Origin: DASZJY01 sp036260255
GTDB taxonomy: Bacteria; Actinomycetota; Acidimicrobiia; Acidimicrobiales; AC-14
Length of the DNA stretch: 38,528 nt
NCBI GenBank assembly: GCA_036260255.1
Contig: DATAAF010000064.1
Span: forward strand, 1-38,528
Direction of reading: 5' to 3'
The notes under the pieces are model-generated. The model had not been told where the DNA came from. It ran no database searches and saw only the letters and a program-made list of their open reading frames with translations. Numbering within the stretch: the first letter of the stretch is position 1; every line of letters starts with the position of its first letter. Made by a program: the position numbers and the translations under genes. Below are positions 14,414 through 22,723 of this stretch, piece after piece.

Positions 14414-14576
14414 AATCCCTCCCTCCCCTTTGCGGACCGCAGAGCATCAGGCGCGGTGCGTAGAGGTCAGGTCGGGAGGAAAACGGAGCCGCCAGATATC
14501 AGAAGCGCAGCCCTATCCGCCCCAGACTTCACCCCTCGCTAGCTCGCGTATGCCTGCTCGTCGGAGCCCTGTCCAC

Positions 14577-14605
14577 ATTGTTAGCCACAGCCCTGGCGAA
14601 GTCAA
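14577..14605 (-). promoter_or_regulatory. Putative sigma-70-type promoter of the tyrosinase-like operon
   Basis: On the minus strand TTGACT (14605-14600) is followed after 17 bases by AACAAT (14582-14577). Five of six and four of six bases match the consensus, at ideal spacing. It would give a leader of about 155 bases before the TTG start at 14413. Confidence 0.45.
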
Positions 14606-14654
14606 GGGCCCCACGAGGGGGGGTGGATGTGGCCGCCGCGGTTGGCTAGGTTCT

Positions 14655-14674
14655 CGCCGCGCAGCTGCGCGGCG
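14655..14674. promoter_or_regulatory. Perfect 20-base palindrome before the DUF2182 gene
   Basis: CGCCGCGCAGCTGCGCGGCG is fully self-complementary and ends 17 bases before the DUF2182 start. It lies between the two divergent transcription units, so it could be a dimeric repressor's operator or an RNA hairpin next to the ribosome site. Which one cannot be told from sequence. Confidence 0.45.
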
Positions 14675-14691
14675 TGCCGTCGGGAGGACCT

Positions 14692-15549
14692 GTGGTGGAA
14701 GCGGGCCGTCGTCTGGCCGACCTGCGTGACCCGGCCGAGGAGGCTCACACCGGGCCCGGCCGGGCGTCTCGTGCGCGACCGCGCCCAGCCGGGCCGTCGC
14801 CGCAAGTGCGCCCGCCCTTGTACGCGCTGGTCGGTGCCACTGCGCTGCTGGCTTATTTGGCGTTGTGGCTCGGAGGCCGCTCTCCCTGGGCCCGGTATCT
14901 CGACCACGGTATTGCCGGTGGGAGCAGCCCCGGGCCCCTGCTCACGTCAGCGCTCTTCGTACTCGGATGGACCGTGATGGTGACGGCCATGATGCTGCCC
15001 ACCGCCGTGCCGTTGTTCGAAGCATTCGGCCGGATCGTGGGGCGTCGGCCCGACCGCCGTCGGCTCCTCGTCACCCTGGCGGTGGGTTTCGTCGGCGTGT
15101 GGGCCGCCTTCGGCTACCTGCTTCGCTGGGCCGACGTCGCCCTCCATGTGGTGGTCGACCATGTCGAGGTGGTCGCCGACCGACCACACCTCATCGTCGC
15201 CGCGGTGCTCGTCGCCGCCGGGACCTACCAGTTCTCGGAGCTCAAGCAGCGATGCTTGATGCGGTGCCGCTCGCCGCGGTCGTTGATCGTGCCCCGTTGG
15301 TCGGGGGGTCGTGCCGGTGCGGACGCCTTCCGGATCGGCGTCGACTACGGCGTGTACTGCCTCGGCTGCTGTTGGATGCTCATGGTCCTGCTGTTCGCCG
15401 TCGGGATGGGGAACGTGGGCGTGATGCTCGCTCTGGGCCTGTTCATGACCCTCGAGAAGAACGTGCCCCGAGTGCGCCGGCTGACCCCTGCCGTCGGCGC
15501 CCTTCTCGTCGGCGCAGGAGTTGCCATCGCCGTCCCGACAGTGGCCTGA
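14692..15549 (+). CDS. DUF2182 predicted metal-binding integral membrane protein
   Basis: 285 residues with about 40 basic N-terminal residues and then roughly six membrane helices (YALVGATALLAYLALWLGG, TSALFVLGWTVMVTAMMLP, LLVTLAVGFVGVWAAFGYLL, LIVAAVLVAAGTYQF, WMLMVLLFAVGMGNVGVMLALGLF, AVGALLVGAGVAIAVPTV). Family marks: W-x-VM-x3-MMLPTAVPL, ELKQRCLMRCRSP, GVYCLGCCWMLM and LEKNVPR. The Cys-rich loops explain the name predicted metal-binding; no reaction is established. DUF2182 and DUF1326 genes are often neighbours, and here they bracket the tyrosinase-like operon from opposite ends. GGGAGG precedes two adjacent GTG codons (14692, 14695); the second has the better spacing. Confidence 0.85.
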   Translation: MVEAGRRLADLRDPAEEAHTGPGRASRARPRPAGPSPQVRPPLYALVGATALLAYLALWLGGRSPWARYLDHGIAGGSSPGPLLTSALFVLGWTVMVTAMMLPTAVPLFEAFGRIVGRRPDRRRLLVTLAVGFVGVWAAFGYLLRWADVALHVVVDHVEVVADRPHLIVAAVLVAAGTYQFSELKQRCLMRCRSPRSLIVPRWSGGRAGADAFRIGVDYGVYCLGCCWMLMVLLFAVGMGNVGVMLALGLFMTLEKNVPRVRRLTPAVGALLVGAGVAIAVPTVA

Positions 15550-15616
15550 CCGGGCTGACCGGGCCGTGGGCGGTGTCGTCGAAATCACAAGCTTGTAACT
15601 GTCTCACCGGCTTGGG

Positions 15617-16603
15617 ATGCTGGAGGGGATGGCTCTCTCCACCCTCGAAGCGGCGGCCGGCCGGTTGGCGACATTGCTCACCGTGGGCGGGGGCGCGCTC
15701 GGCGACCCCACCGGCGTCGGCCTGGAGTTCGAGGACGAGGTGAGCTTGCGCCCCCTCGCCCGGGGCGCCGCGCCGGACGACGTGTGGGCGGTCGACGGGG
15801 GGCAGGCCCTGGTGGCCGACGCCCGGTGCCTGCAGCTGGTGGTCACCCGGGCGTCCCGGGTGCGGTTCCGGGGTGGCGCGTGCGTGCTGGAGGAGGAGGG
15901 GGATCTGCGCGCCCACCTGCTCGGGGGCGACGAGGGCCGGCGGGCGCGGGCCTCGCTCGGGCTGGGCGTGTCGCCCGACGCCCCGGTCGACGCCAACCTG
16001 CTGCGCGACCGCTGGGAGTGGGACGCGACGGAGCGGGCCGTCGCCGAGGCCGATCGCGGCGCGGTGGTGCTCGTCGACGGCGACCTCCAGCCCGACTGGC
16101 GGATCCCATCGTCGTTCCTGGCGTCGCTCCTGGCCGAGGCGGCCGCCCGCCAGGTGGTGCTGGCCGGCGTCACCAAGCGCTCGTCGCTCGCGCGCGGAGG
16201 GGCGCCGCTCCTCGGGCAGCTCGAGCGCGAGGCCGAGGCGACGCTCGGCCCGAGGGCGCTGTGGTGGGCGCCGGTCGCCCGCACCCGGCCCGATGTCGGC
16301 TACGGCCTTCAGGTGGTGGTGGCGCGCCTCGACCCCGACGCCCGGTTTGCGTTCCGGGTCGACCTCCCCGCCGACGTCGACCCCGAGCGGGCGTTGGCGT
16401 CGGTCTCGCCCCTGTGCGACGACGCCGCCTTCCCCGGGTACCCCTACCCGCTCACGGTGGCCGACCGCCTGGCCGCCTGCCCGTCGTGGGTGCGCCACGA
16501 CCTTCGGCTCCAGGTCGACCGATGCTTCGACCTGGCCGGTGTGCCCCTCGACGTGAGGGAGCGGGCGTTCGCCGACCGCCACGACCTCATGGAGCGGGCA
16601 TGA
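15617..16603 (+). CDS. nurA: NurA-domain nuclease
   Basis: 328 residues. WAVDGGQALVADARCLQL (Asp60) and VVLVDGDLQPDW (Asp154) are the metal-binding acidic motifs of the RNase H-like NurA fold, and LAGVTKRSSLARGG matches its Gly-x-x-Lys-x-Ser block. The C-terminal half (YPYPLTVADRLA) is also typical. NurA is a 5'-to-3' DNA nuclease that works in complex with the HerA helicase in archaea. The following gene is herA, overlapping by four bases (ATGA), so the complex is expected. Start uncertain: ATG 15617, or ATG 15629 behind GGAGGGG with short spacing. A 10-base palindrome ACAAGCTTGT lies at 15588-15597 upstream. Confidence 0.87.
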   Translation: MLEGMALSTLEAAAGRLATLLTVGGGALGDPTGVGLEFEDEVSLRPLARGAAPDDVWAVDGGQALVADARCLQLVVTRASRVRFRGGACVLEEEGDLRAHLLGGDEGRRARASLGLGVSPDAPVDANLLRDRWEWDATERAVAEADRGAVVLVDGDLQPDWRIPSSFLASLLAEAAARQVVLAGVTKRSSLARGGAPLLGQLEREAEATLGPRALWWAPVARTRPDVGYGLQVVVARLDPDARFAFRVDLPADVDPERALASVSPLCDDAAFPGYPYPLTVADRLAACPSWVRHDLRLQVDRCFDLAGVPLDVRERAFADRHDLMERA

Positions 16604-18210
16604 CCGCCACCACTGCCACCGCCGACTCCGGCGGGCGGGGGCGCCTGTTCGGCAAGAACGTCCTCGAGGGCGTCTTTCGCGCCGCGCCCGACGAAGACCT
16701 CTTCCTGGGCGAGCTGCTGGTGGCGGTGGACGAGGCCAACGGCCGGCGGTACCTGTTCCGGGTCGTCGACGTCACCTACGGCACCGAGCACCGCGAGCCG
16801 GGCTGGGCGGAGCGGGTGGCCGGCACCCTCCTCGCCGACGACAGCCGGGGGGAGGCCGGCGCCCACCACCTGTACGAGCAGGGCCGGCGCACCTACCGGG
16901 TGGCCACCTGCCGGTGCCTGGGCTACCTGGCGACGGCCCGAGACGGCAACACCGAGTTCCGCAAGCCCAAGAGCCTGCCCACCCAGTTCTCCCGCGTGGT
17001 GGCGCCCGAGGCCGCCGACTTCGCCTTCCTGCGCTCGCGCATGGGCGACCTCCCGATCGGGCGGCTGCGCAGCGGGGAGACGGTCGTCGACGTCGAGGTG
17101 GGCATCCCCGGGCGCACGCTGGCCAGCCACGTCGGCGTCTTCGCCACCACGGGCATGGGCAAGTCCAACCTCATGATGGTCATGGCCGCGGGGGTGCTGC
17201 GGGCCCAGGGCCGCTACGGCCTGCTGCTCGTCGACCCCCACGGCGAGTACCGGGCCCAGGTGGGCCGCCACCCGTGGGCGGGCGAGCGGCTGCGGACCTA
17301 CGCCGCCCGATCGCTGCCCGGCACCTCCAGCCTGCGGGTCGGGCTGTCGGAGCTCACGGTCGACGACCTGCGCACCGCCTACGAGTGGACCCGCCCGCAG
17401 GAGGAGGCCCTCTTCGAGCTCGAGCGGCACTACTCGGGCACGGCGTCGGCCGAGGGCCTCGGCTGGCTTCTGCAGTTCGCCCAGGTCGACGACCTCCCCG
17501 GCTTCCGCGAGGTCGAGATCGCCGGCCGGGTGGCCCTCAACACCCTGCAGGTCGTCCACCGCCGGGCGCGCCGCATCGTCGAGCTCCCGTGCGTGGCCGC
17601 CGACGCCCACGTGTCGGTGGGCGGGGCGGTGCTGCGCGACCTGCGTGAGGGCAAGGTCGTGCTGATCGACGTCAGCGGCCTGGGGTCCACCGAGGAGGTG
17701 CTGGTCGCCTCCTTCCTCACGCGCCGGGTGCTCGACGAGTGGTCGACCGCCTACCTCGACGACCCGGAGGCGCACGAGCGCCTGCCGGTGGTGGCCGTCG
17801 TGCTCGAGGAGGCCCAGCGAGTGCTGGGCGCGGCGAAGGACCGTGAGTCCAACGTGTTCCCCCGGGTGGCGCGGGAGGGCCGCAAGTTCAAGGTCGGCCT
17901 GTGCGCCGTTACCCAGCAGCCCAAGCTGCTCGACGACGAGCTGCTCAGCCAGTTCAACACCTTCTTCATCCTCGGCCTGGCCGACGACAAGGACCGCACG
18001 ATCCTGCGCTCTTCGTCCAAGCAGGACATCAGCGCCCTCGGCCCCGAGATCCAGACCCTCATGCCGGGCGAGTGCCTCCTCGCCAACCTCGAGGCGCCCT
18101 TCGCGGTGCCGGCCAAGGTGGACCTCTACGCCGACGTCGTCCGCGCCTGCCCACCGCCTCCGGCGCCCCTGGCCACCGCGCCCCCGAACATCGCGGCGCT
18201 CGTGGACTGA
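16600..18210 (+). CDS. herA: HerA-type DNA translocase/helicase
   Basis: 536 residues. The N-terminal part (LFLGELLVAVDEANGRRYLFRVVDV) is the HAS-barrel, followed by a FtsK/HerA-type ATPase: Walker A TTGMGKSN (183-190), DPHGEY just after, and Walker B VVAVVLEEAQ (397-406) with the double Glu typical of HerA. PRVAREGRKFKVGLCAVTQQPKLLD and LADDKDRTILRSS complete the core. A hexameric motor that drives NurA along DNA ends. The start overlaps the nurA stop (ATGA), and the stop overlaps the mre11 start by one base (TGATG). Confidence 0.92.
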   Translation: MTATTATADSGGRGRLFGKNVLEGVFRAAPDEDLFLGELLVAVDEANGRRYLFRVVDVTYGTEHREPGWAERVAGTLLADDSRGEAGAHHLYEQGRRTYRVATCRCLGYLATARDGNTEFRKPKSLPTQFSRVVAPEAADFAFLRSRMGDLPIGRLRSGETVVDVEVGIPGRTLASHVGVFATTGMGKSNLMMVMAAGVLRAQGRYGLLLVDPHGEYRAQVGRHPWAGERLRTYAARSLPGTSSLRVGLSELTVDDLRTAYEWTRPQEEALFELERHYSGTASAEGLGWLLQFAQVDDLPGFREVEIAGRVALNTLQVVHRRARRIVELPCVAADAHVSVGGAVLRDLREGKVVLIDVSGLGSTEEVLVASFLTRRVLDEWSTAYLDDPEAHERLPVVAVVLEEAQRVLGAAKDRESNVFPRVAREGRKFKVGLCAVTQQPKLLDDELLSQFNTFFILGLADDKDRTILRSSSKQDISALGPEIQTLMPGECLLANLEAPFAVPAKVDLYADVVRACPPPPAPLATAPPNIAALVD

Positions 18211-19331
18211 TGAAGGTCGCCGCCCTCGGGGACGCCCATCTGGGGCGGTCGTACTACCCGTTCACCGCGGCCAACGGGGTCAACCAGCGCGAGCTCGACT
18301 TCGAGGAGTCGTTCCGGCGGGCCGTCGACCTGGCCTTGGCCCAGGGACCCGACCTGGTCGTGTGGCTGGGCGACATCTTCGACCACCCGCGGCCGACCTA
18401 CCGGTCGTTCCGCCTGGCCCAGCAGGCCCTCAGCCGCATCCGTGACCACGGGGTCCCGGCGGTCGTCATCACCGGCAACCACGACACGCCCCGGCTCCCC
18501 GGCACCGGCAGCCCCTACTCGGCCCTGGCCGACACGTTCTCCGGCTTCCACTTCGCCCACCGCATGACCTACGAGCGCTTCGAGCTGCCCGGCCTGGTCG
18601 TGCACGCGGTGCCCCAGATGCTCACCGTCGACGCCACCCTCGACGCTCTTGGCGAGGCCGACCGGAACCGGAGCCTCGACCGCACGAACCTGCTGCTCAC
18701 CCACCCCCGCGTCCCGCAGGTGGAGCCGCGCCACGCCGACATCAACGAGATCGAGGTCGACGCCGGCCTGCTGCGTTCCGACCTGGTGCTGCTCGGGCAC
18801 TACCACTTCCACACCAAGGTGAGCCCGGGCATCTGGTACGCCGGGTCCACCGACACGTTCTCCTTCGCCGACGACCCCGACGTGCCCAAGGGCATCGTCG
18901 TGCTCGACACCGACACCGGCGAGCTCGCCCACGTGCCCCTCGCGGGCCAGCGCCCGCTCGTCACCCTCGAGCCCGTCCACGCCCTCGGCCTGTCGCCGGC
19001 CGAGGTGGGCGCGCTCGTGCTCGAGCGGGCGTCGTCGGTTCCTGACGGGGCGGTGGCCCGCCTCTTCCTCGAAGGGGTCGACCCCGAGGCCTACCGTCTG
19101 CTCGACCACGACGCCGTCCGGGCGGTGGCCGCCAACGCCCTGGTCCTCAAGATCGAGCCCAGCTTCGCCGGGATCACCAGCGAGGTGCAGCTGCCCGAGC
19201 TCGACGCCATGCCGGCCCGGTGGGCCCGCTACGTCGACGACCAGGCCGACCTCACCGGGTTCGACCGCGTCCGCCTGCGCGACCTCGGCACCGAGTACCT
19301 GTGCCGGGCGGTGGAGGAGGCGGTCGACTGA
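18210..19331 (+). CDS. sbcD: Mre11/SbcD-type DNA nuclease
   Basis: 373 residues. All calcineurin-like phosphoesterase motifs are present: GDAHLG (Asp8, His10), GDIFDH, GNHD, LLTHPRV and GHYHFHTK. These bind two Mn ions. Mre11/SbcD trims DNA ends and opens hairpins together with Rad50/SbcC, whose gene follows with a one-base overlap (TGATG). The C-terminal part (about 270-373) is a capping and Rad50-binding region. Coupling with herA/nurA follows the archaeal operon type. Confidence 0.93.
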   Translation: MKVAALGDAHLGRSYYPFTAANGVNQRELDFEESFRRAVDLALAQGPDLVVWLGDIFDHPRPTYRSFRLAQQALSRIRDHGVPAVVITGNHDTPRLPGTGSPYSALADTFSGFHFAHRMTYERFELPGLVVHAVPQMLTVDATLDALGEADRNRSLDRTNLLLTHPRVPQVEPRHADINEIEVDAGLLRSDLVLLGHYHFHTKVSPGIWYAGSTDTFSFADDPDVPKGIVVLDTDTGELAHVPLAGQRPLVTLEPVHALGLSPAEVGALVLERASSVPDGAVARLFLEGVDPEAYRLLDHDAVRAVAANALVLKIEPSFAGITSEVQLPELDAMPARWARYVDDQADLTGFDRVRLRDLGTEYLCRAVEEAVD

Positions 19332-21613
19332 TGCGCCTCACCCGTCTGTACCTCCGCAACTACCGGGTGTACGAGGAGCCCGCCGACCTCGAGCTGCCGC
19401 CGGGGCTCGTCGGCATCTACGGACCAAACGGGGGCGGCAAGTCCACCCTCGTGGAGGGCATCCGCTTCGCCCTCTACGGTCGCTCGCGTACGGCCAACGA
19501 GGAGCTGCGCACCTCGGGGATCAACGCCGACGCCGTGGCCGAGGTCGAGTTCGAGCACGAAGGGCACCAGTACCTGGTGCGCCGGGTCGTCACCGGCGTC
19601 AACGCCACCGTGCGGGCGTCCGCCCACGCCGACGGGTACCAGGTGGCCGAGGGGGCTCGCGACACCACCCGCTACGTCCACTCGGTGCTTGGCATGGACG
19701 ACGCCGCCTTCCGGGCGTCGGTCTTCGCCGAGCAGAAGCAGCTGGCCGCCTTCAGCAGCCAGCCTCCCCACGAGCGCAAGCGCCTGGTGCTGCAGCTCCT
19801 CGGCATCACGCCCCTCGACGCGGCGCGCGACAACGCCCGGCGCGACGCCCGGGCGGCCGAGGCCCAGCACGAGCGCCTGCGGGCCATGCTCCCCGACCTC
19901 GACCAGCTGCGGCGCCAGGCGGAGGACGCCGAACGGGCGGTGGTCTCCTCCGAGGAGGCCGCGGTGGCCCACGAGGCGGCGGACGCCGCCGCCCAGGAGA
20001 GGCTCGTGGCCGCCAGCACCCGGGCCGAGGAGCTGGACGTCGTCCGCCAGGAGCACGAGCTGCTCGTCGCCGAGGCCCGGTCCGTGCGAGCCGAGCGCGA
20101 CCGATCGGCCTCCGCCGCCGAGCGCCTCCGCGCCGAGCTGGCCGACCTCGACCGGGCGGCCCAGCGCCTCGAGGCGCTGGCGCCCGAAGCCGAGGGATGG
20201 CGCGAGGCGGAGGCCCAGCTCCGGCTGGTCGAGGCGGTGGTCGCGGCGCGCGCCGTCGTCGACGCCATCGCCGTGCCGCCCCCGCCCGCGCCGCCCGACG
20301 AGGAGGGCACCGAGGCGGCCCGCCAGGCGGCCGAGGCGGCCCGGGCCGAGCTGGCCGAGGTCAACGGCCGGCGCGACGCGGCGCTGGCCGAGCTCGAGCG
20401 GGCCCGCCGGACGGTCGAGCGGGCGGCCGAGCTGACCGGCGAGGCGGACTGCCCGCTGTGCGGGCAGTCGTTGGGCGAGGCCTTCGCCGAGGTCCAGGCT
20501 CACCGGGCGGCCGAGCTCGGCGAGGTCGAGGCCCGGGTGTCGACGCTCGAGGCCGAGCGGGCGCGGCTGGCGACGAGGGCCACCGACGCGGCGCGGCAGG
20601 CCACCGAACGGGCGAGGGCCTTGCGCCAGGCGCGGGCGGCCTGGGAGGCGCACCAGCGGGCGGTGGCCGAGCGCGACCAGGCGGTCAAGGCGCGGGCCGA
20701 GGCGGAGGCGGCCCTCGGCCGCACCGCCACCGTCGAGGAGCGGGCTGCGCTCGTGGCCGAGGTCGACCGCCGCCGGCGGGCGGCCGACGAATGCCTGCAG
20801 ATCCGCGGCCGCCTCGAGCGGCGGCCGCACGCGGTGGCCGAGCTCGACGTCGAGCGCCTGCTGGCGGCCGAGCACCAGGGTCGCCTGGAGAGCATCGAGG
20901 AGAAGGTCGGCGCCCTGGGCTTCGAGCCGGAGGCGCTGGCCGACGCCCGCCGGGCGCGCCACCAGGCCCGCCTCGACGCCGAGGAGGCGGCCGCCCGCGC
21001 CGCGGCCGCCCGCCTGGCCACCGCCGAGGCGCGGGCCCGGGCCGAGGCGGCGTCACAACGGCTGGCCGAGGGGCGCGAGCAGCACGCCCGCCTCGACGAC
21101 CTCGCCGACGAGGCCCGTCACCTGTCCCGTGTGGCCGAGCTGCTCCACGGGTTCCGCAACACCCAGGTGGCGGCGGTCGGGCCCCGGCTCTCGGTGCAGG
21201 CGGCCGACCTGTTCGGCGAGCTCACCGACAACGAGTACGACCGCCTGGAGGTCGACCCCGAGACGTACGAGCTCAAGGTGCGCGACGCCGGCCTGCTGCA
21301 CGGCATGAGCCGCTTCTCGGGGTCGGAGGTCGACCTGGCCAACCTGGCCCTGCGCGTGGCGATCAGCGAGCACGTGCGCTTCCAGTCGGGGGGGGCGGTG
21401 GGGCTGCTCGTGCTCGACGAGGTCTTCGGTCCGCTCGACGACGACCGCAAGGAGCGCATGCTGCTCGCCCTCGAGCGGCTGAAGGGCCGCTTCCGCCAGG
21501 TGCTGGTCGTCACCCACGACGCCGCCATCAAGGACCAGCTGCCCAACGCCGTCCAGGTGACCAAGCTCCCCGGGCGCCGGGCCACGGCGCGCCTGGTCGA
21601 AGCCGGCTTCTGA
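19331..21613 (+). CDS. sbcC: Rad50/SbcC-type SMC-like ATPase, compact form
   Basis: 760 residues, shorter than Escherichia coli SbcC (about 1050) and archaeal Rad50 (about 880). Walker A GPNGGGKSTL lies in the first 45 residues, and FAEQKQLAAF is the Q-loop region. Long Ala/Glu/Arg-rich coiled coils flank the zinc hook DCPLCGQS (CxxC, Cys374 and Cys377). The C-terminal lobe has signature FSGSEVDLANLALRVA and Walker B LLVLDEVFGPLD. It holds DNA ends for Mre11. Last gene of the nurA-herA-mre11-rad50 set; a hairpin follows. Confidence 0.93.
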   Translation: MRLTRLYLRNYRVYEEPADLELPPGLVGIYGPNGGGKSTLVEGIRFALYGRSRTANEELRTSGINADAVAEVEFEHEGHQYLVRRVVTGVNATVRASAHADGYQVAEGARDTTRYVHSVLGMDDAAFRASVFAEQKQLAAFSSQPPHERKRLVLQLLGITPLDAARDNARRDARAAEAQHERLRAMLPDLDQLRRQAEDAERAVVSSEEAAVAHEAADAAAQERLVAASTRAEELDVVRQEHELLVAEARSVRAERDRSASAAERLRAELADLDRAAQRLEALAPEAEGWREAEAQLRLVEAVVAARAVVDAIAVPPPPAPPDEEGTEAARQAAEAARAELAEVNGRRDAALAELERARRTVERAAELTGEADCPLCGQSLGEAFAEVQAHRAAELGEVEARVSTLEAERARLATRATDAARQATERARALRQARAAWEAHQRAVAERDQAVKARAEAEAALGRTATVEERAALVAEVDRRRRAADECLQIRGRLERRPHAVAELDVERLLAAEHQGRLESIEEKVGALGFEPEALADARRARHQARLDAEEAAARAAAARLATAEARARAEAASQRLAEGREQHARLDDLADEARHLSRVAELLHGFRNTQVAAVGPRLSVQAADLFGELTDNEYDRLEVDPETYELKVRDAGLLHGMSRFSGSEVDLANLALRVAISEHVRFQSGGAVGLLVLDEVFGPLDDDRKERMLLALERLKGRFRQVLVVTHDAAIKDQLPNAVQVTKLPGRRATARLVEAGF

Positions 21614-21617
21614 CGAC

Positions 21618-21641
21618 CTCGGGAGGCTCCGCCCCCCCGAG
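21618..21641. terminator. Hairpin between convergent rad50 and dehydrogenase genes
   Basis: CTCGGG (21618-21623) pairs with CCCGAG (21636-21641), with two further GG/CC pairs inside. It lies 4 bases after the rad50 stop and 24 from the stop of the convergent gene. No T-run, so at best a weak, bidirectional terminator. Confidence 0.4.
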
Positions 21642-21664
21642 TACCCCCCGAACGGCGCCCGTTG

Positions 21665-22723
21665 TCAGCCCTCGAGGTCGAGCACGACCTTGACGTCGTC
21701 GGGCTCGCGCCGGAGGGCGGCGGACCACTCGCTCAACGGCACCCGGCGGCTGACGATGCCGCCGAGCCAGTCGACGTCGGCCCGGGCCAGGGCGGCCGCC
21801 GCCGCCTCCCAGTGGCGGCGGTTGGCGTTGACGGTGCCGAAGACGACGTCGTTCTCGAGGACGAGCGTGCGGTTGAGGCGACCTGGGTCGACAGGGATGG
21901 TCCGGCCGCCCGACGACACACCGGTCAGGCACACGACCGCTCCGGGCGCCGAGTTGCACATGACGTCGAGCACCAACTGGTCGGCCCCCGTGCACTCGAC
22001 GATGACGTCGGAGGCGGCGGCCAGCTCGACTGCGCCCTCGCTGTGGTAGGTCGCACCGAGGGCGCCGACCAGCGGCGGCTTGGGCCCGGTGGCGTTGCGG
22101 TCGAGCACGTGGACGTCGAGGCCTCGCTGCACTCCCAGTAGGGCGGCGAGCAGGCCGATGGGGCCCGCTCCGGTGACGAGCACGCGGGCCGGGGCCCAGA
22201 ACGCCCGGGCGCCCACCCGCTCGATGTGGTCCCACGCCTTGGCCACCACGCTGGTCGGCTCGAGGAGCATGCCGACCGCGTCGAGGGCCGGGTCGACGCG
22301 GACGGCGAACGCCGGCTCCAGCGTCCAGCGCTCGGAGGCGTAGCCGTGGGAGCCCTTGATGCCCCGCTCGGTGTAGAGCCCGTTGCGGCACATGTCCCAC
22401 TCGCCGGCGGCACACGGCGGGCAGGGGATGGGGTCGGGGCGACGCACGATGCCCGCCACGAGGTCCCCGGGCCCGAGGTCGCTCGCCGCCGGTGCCTCGA
22501 GCACCCGGCCCAGCGACTCGTGGCCGATCACGAGCCGTTCGTCGCCGGGCGGCGCCTCGCCGTACGTCCCGCTCACGATCTCCGCGTCGGTGCCGCAGAT
22601 GCCGACGGCGATGCCTTCGACGAGCAGGGCGTCCCGGCCGGCGGCCGGCTCCTCGACCTCGTCGAGCCGGGCCGATCCCGCCTGGCCGGGCGCCACCGTC
22701 AGGGCTCGCACGGCCGCCATCAT
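21665..22723 (-). CDS. Zinc-dependent glucose 1-dehydrogenase-like oxidoreductase
   Basis: 352 residues of the medium-chain dehydrogenase family. VGICGTDAEI and IGHE carry the catalytic-zinc ligands; CPPCAAGEWDMC is a shortened structural-zinc lobe; VTGAGPIGLLAALLG is the nucleotide-binding turn. DRNATGPKPPLVGALGATYH, FGTVNANRRHWEAA and the C-terminal DDVKVVLDL are marks I associate with archaeal-type glucose 1-dehydrogenases. Expected reaction: sugar C1 oxidation to lactone with NAD(P)+, though the sugar is uncertain. The start is either ATG 22723 or GTG 22741; it overlaps the start of the divergent HAD gene, and no clear ribosome site exists. Confidence 0.83.
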   Translation of the reverse strand: MMAAVRALTVAPGQAGSARLDEVEEPAAGRDALLVEGIAVGICGTDAEIVSGTYGEAPPGDERLVIGHESLGRVLEAPAASDLGPGDLVAGIVRRPDPIPCPPCAAGEWDMCRNGLYTERGIKGSHGYASERWTLEPAFAVRVDPALDAVGMLLEPTSVVAKAWDHIERVGARAFWAPARVLVTGAGPIGLLAALLGVQRGLDVHVLDRNATGPKPPLVGALGATYHSEGAVELAAASDVIVECTGADQLVLDVMCNSAPGAVVCLTGVSSGGRTIPVDPGRLNRTLVLENDVVFGTVNANRRHWEAAAAALARADVDWLGGIVSRRVPLSEWSAALRREPDDVKVVLDLEG

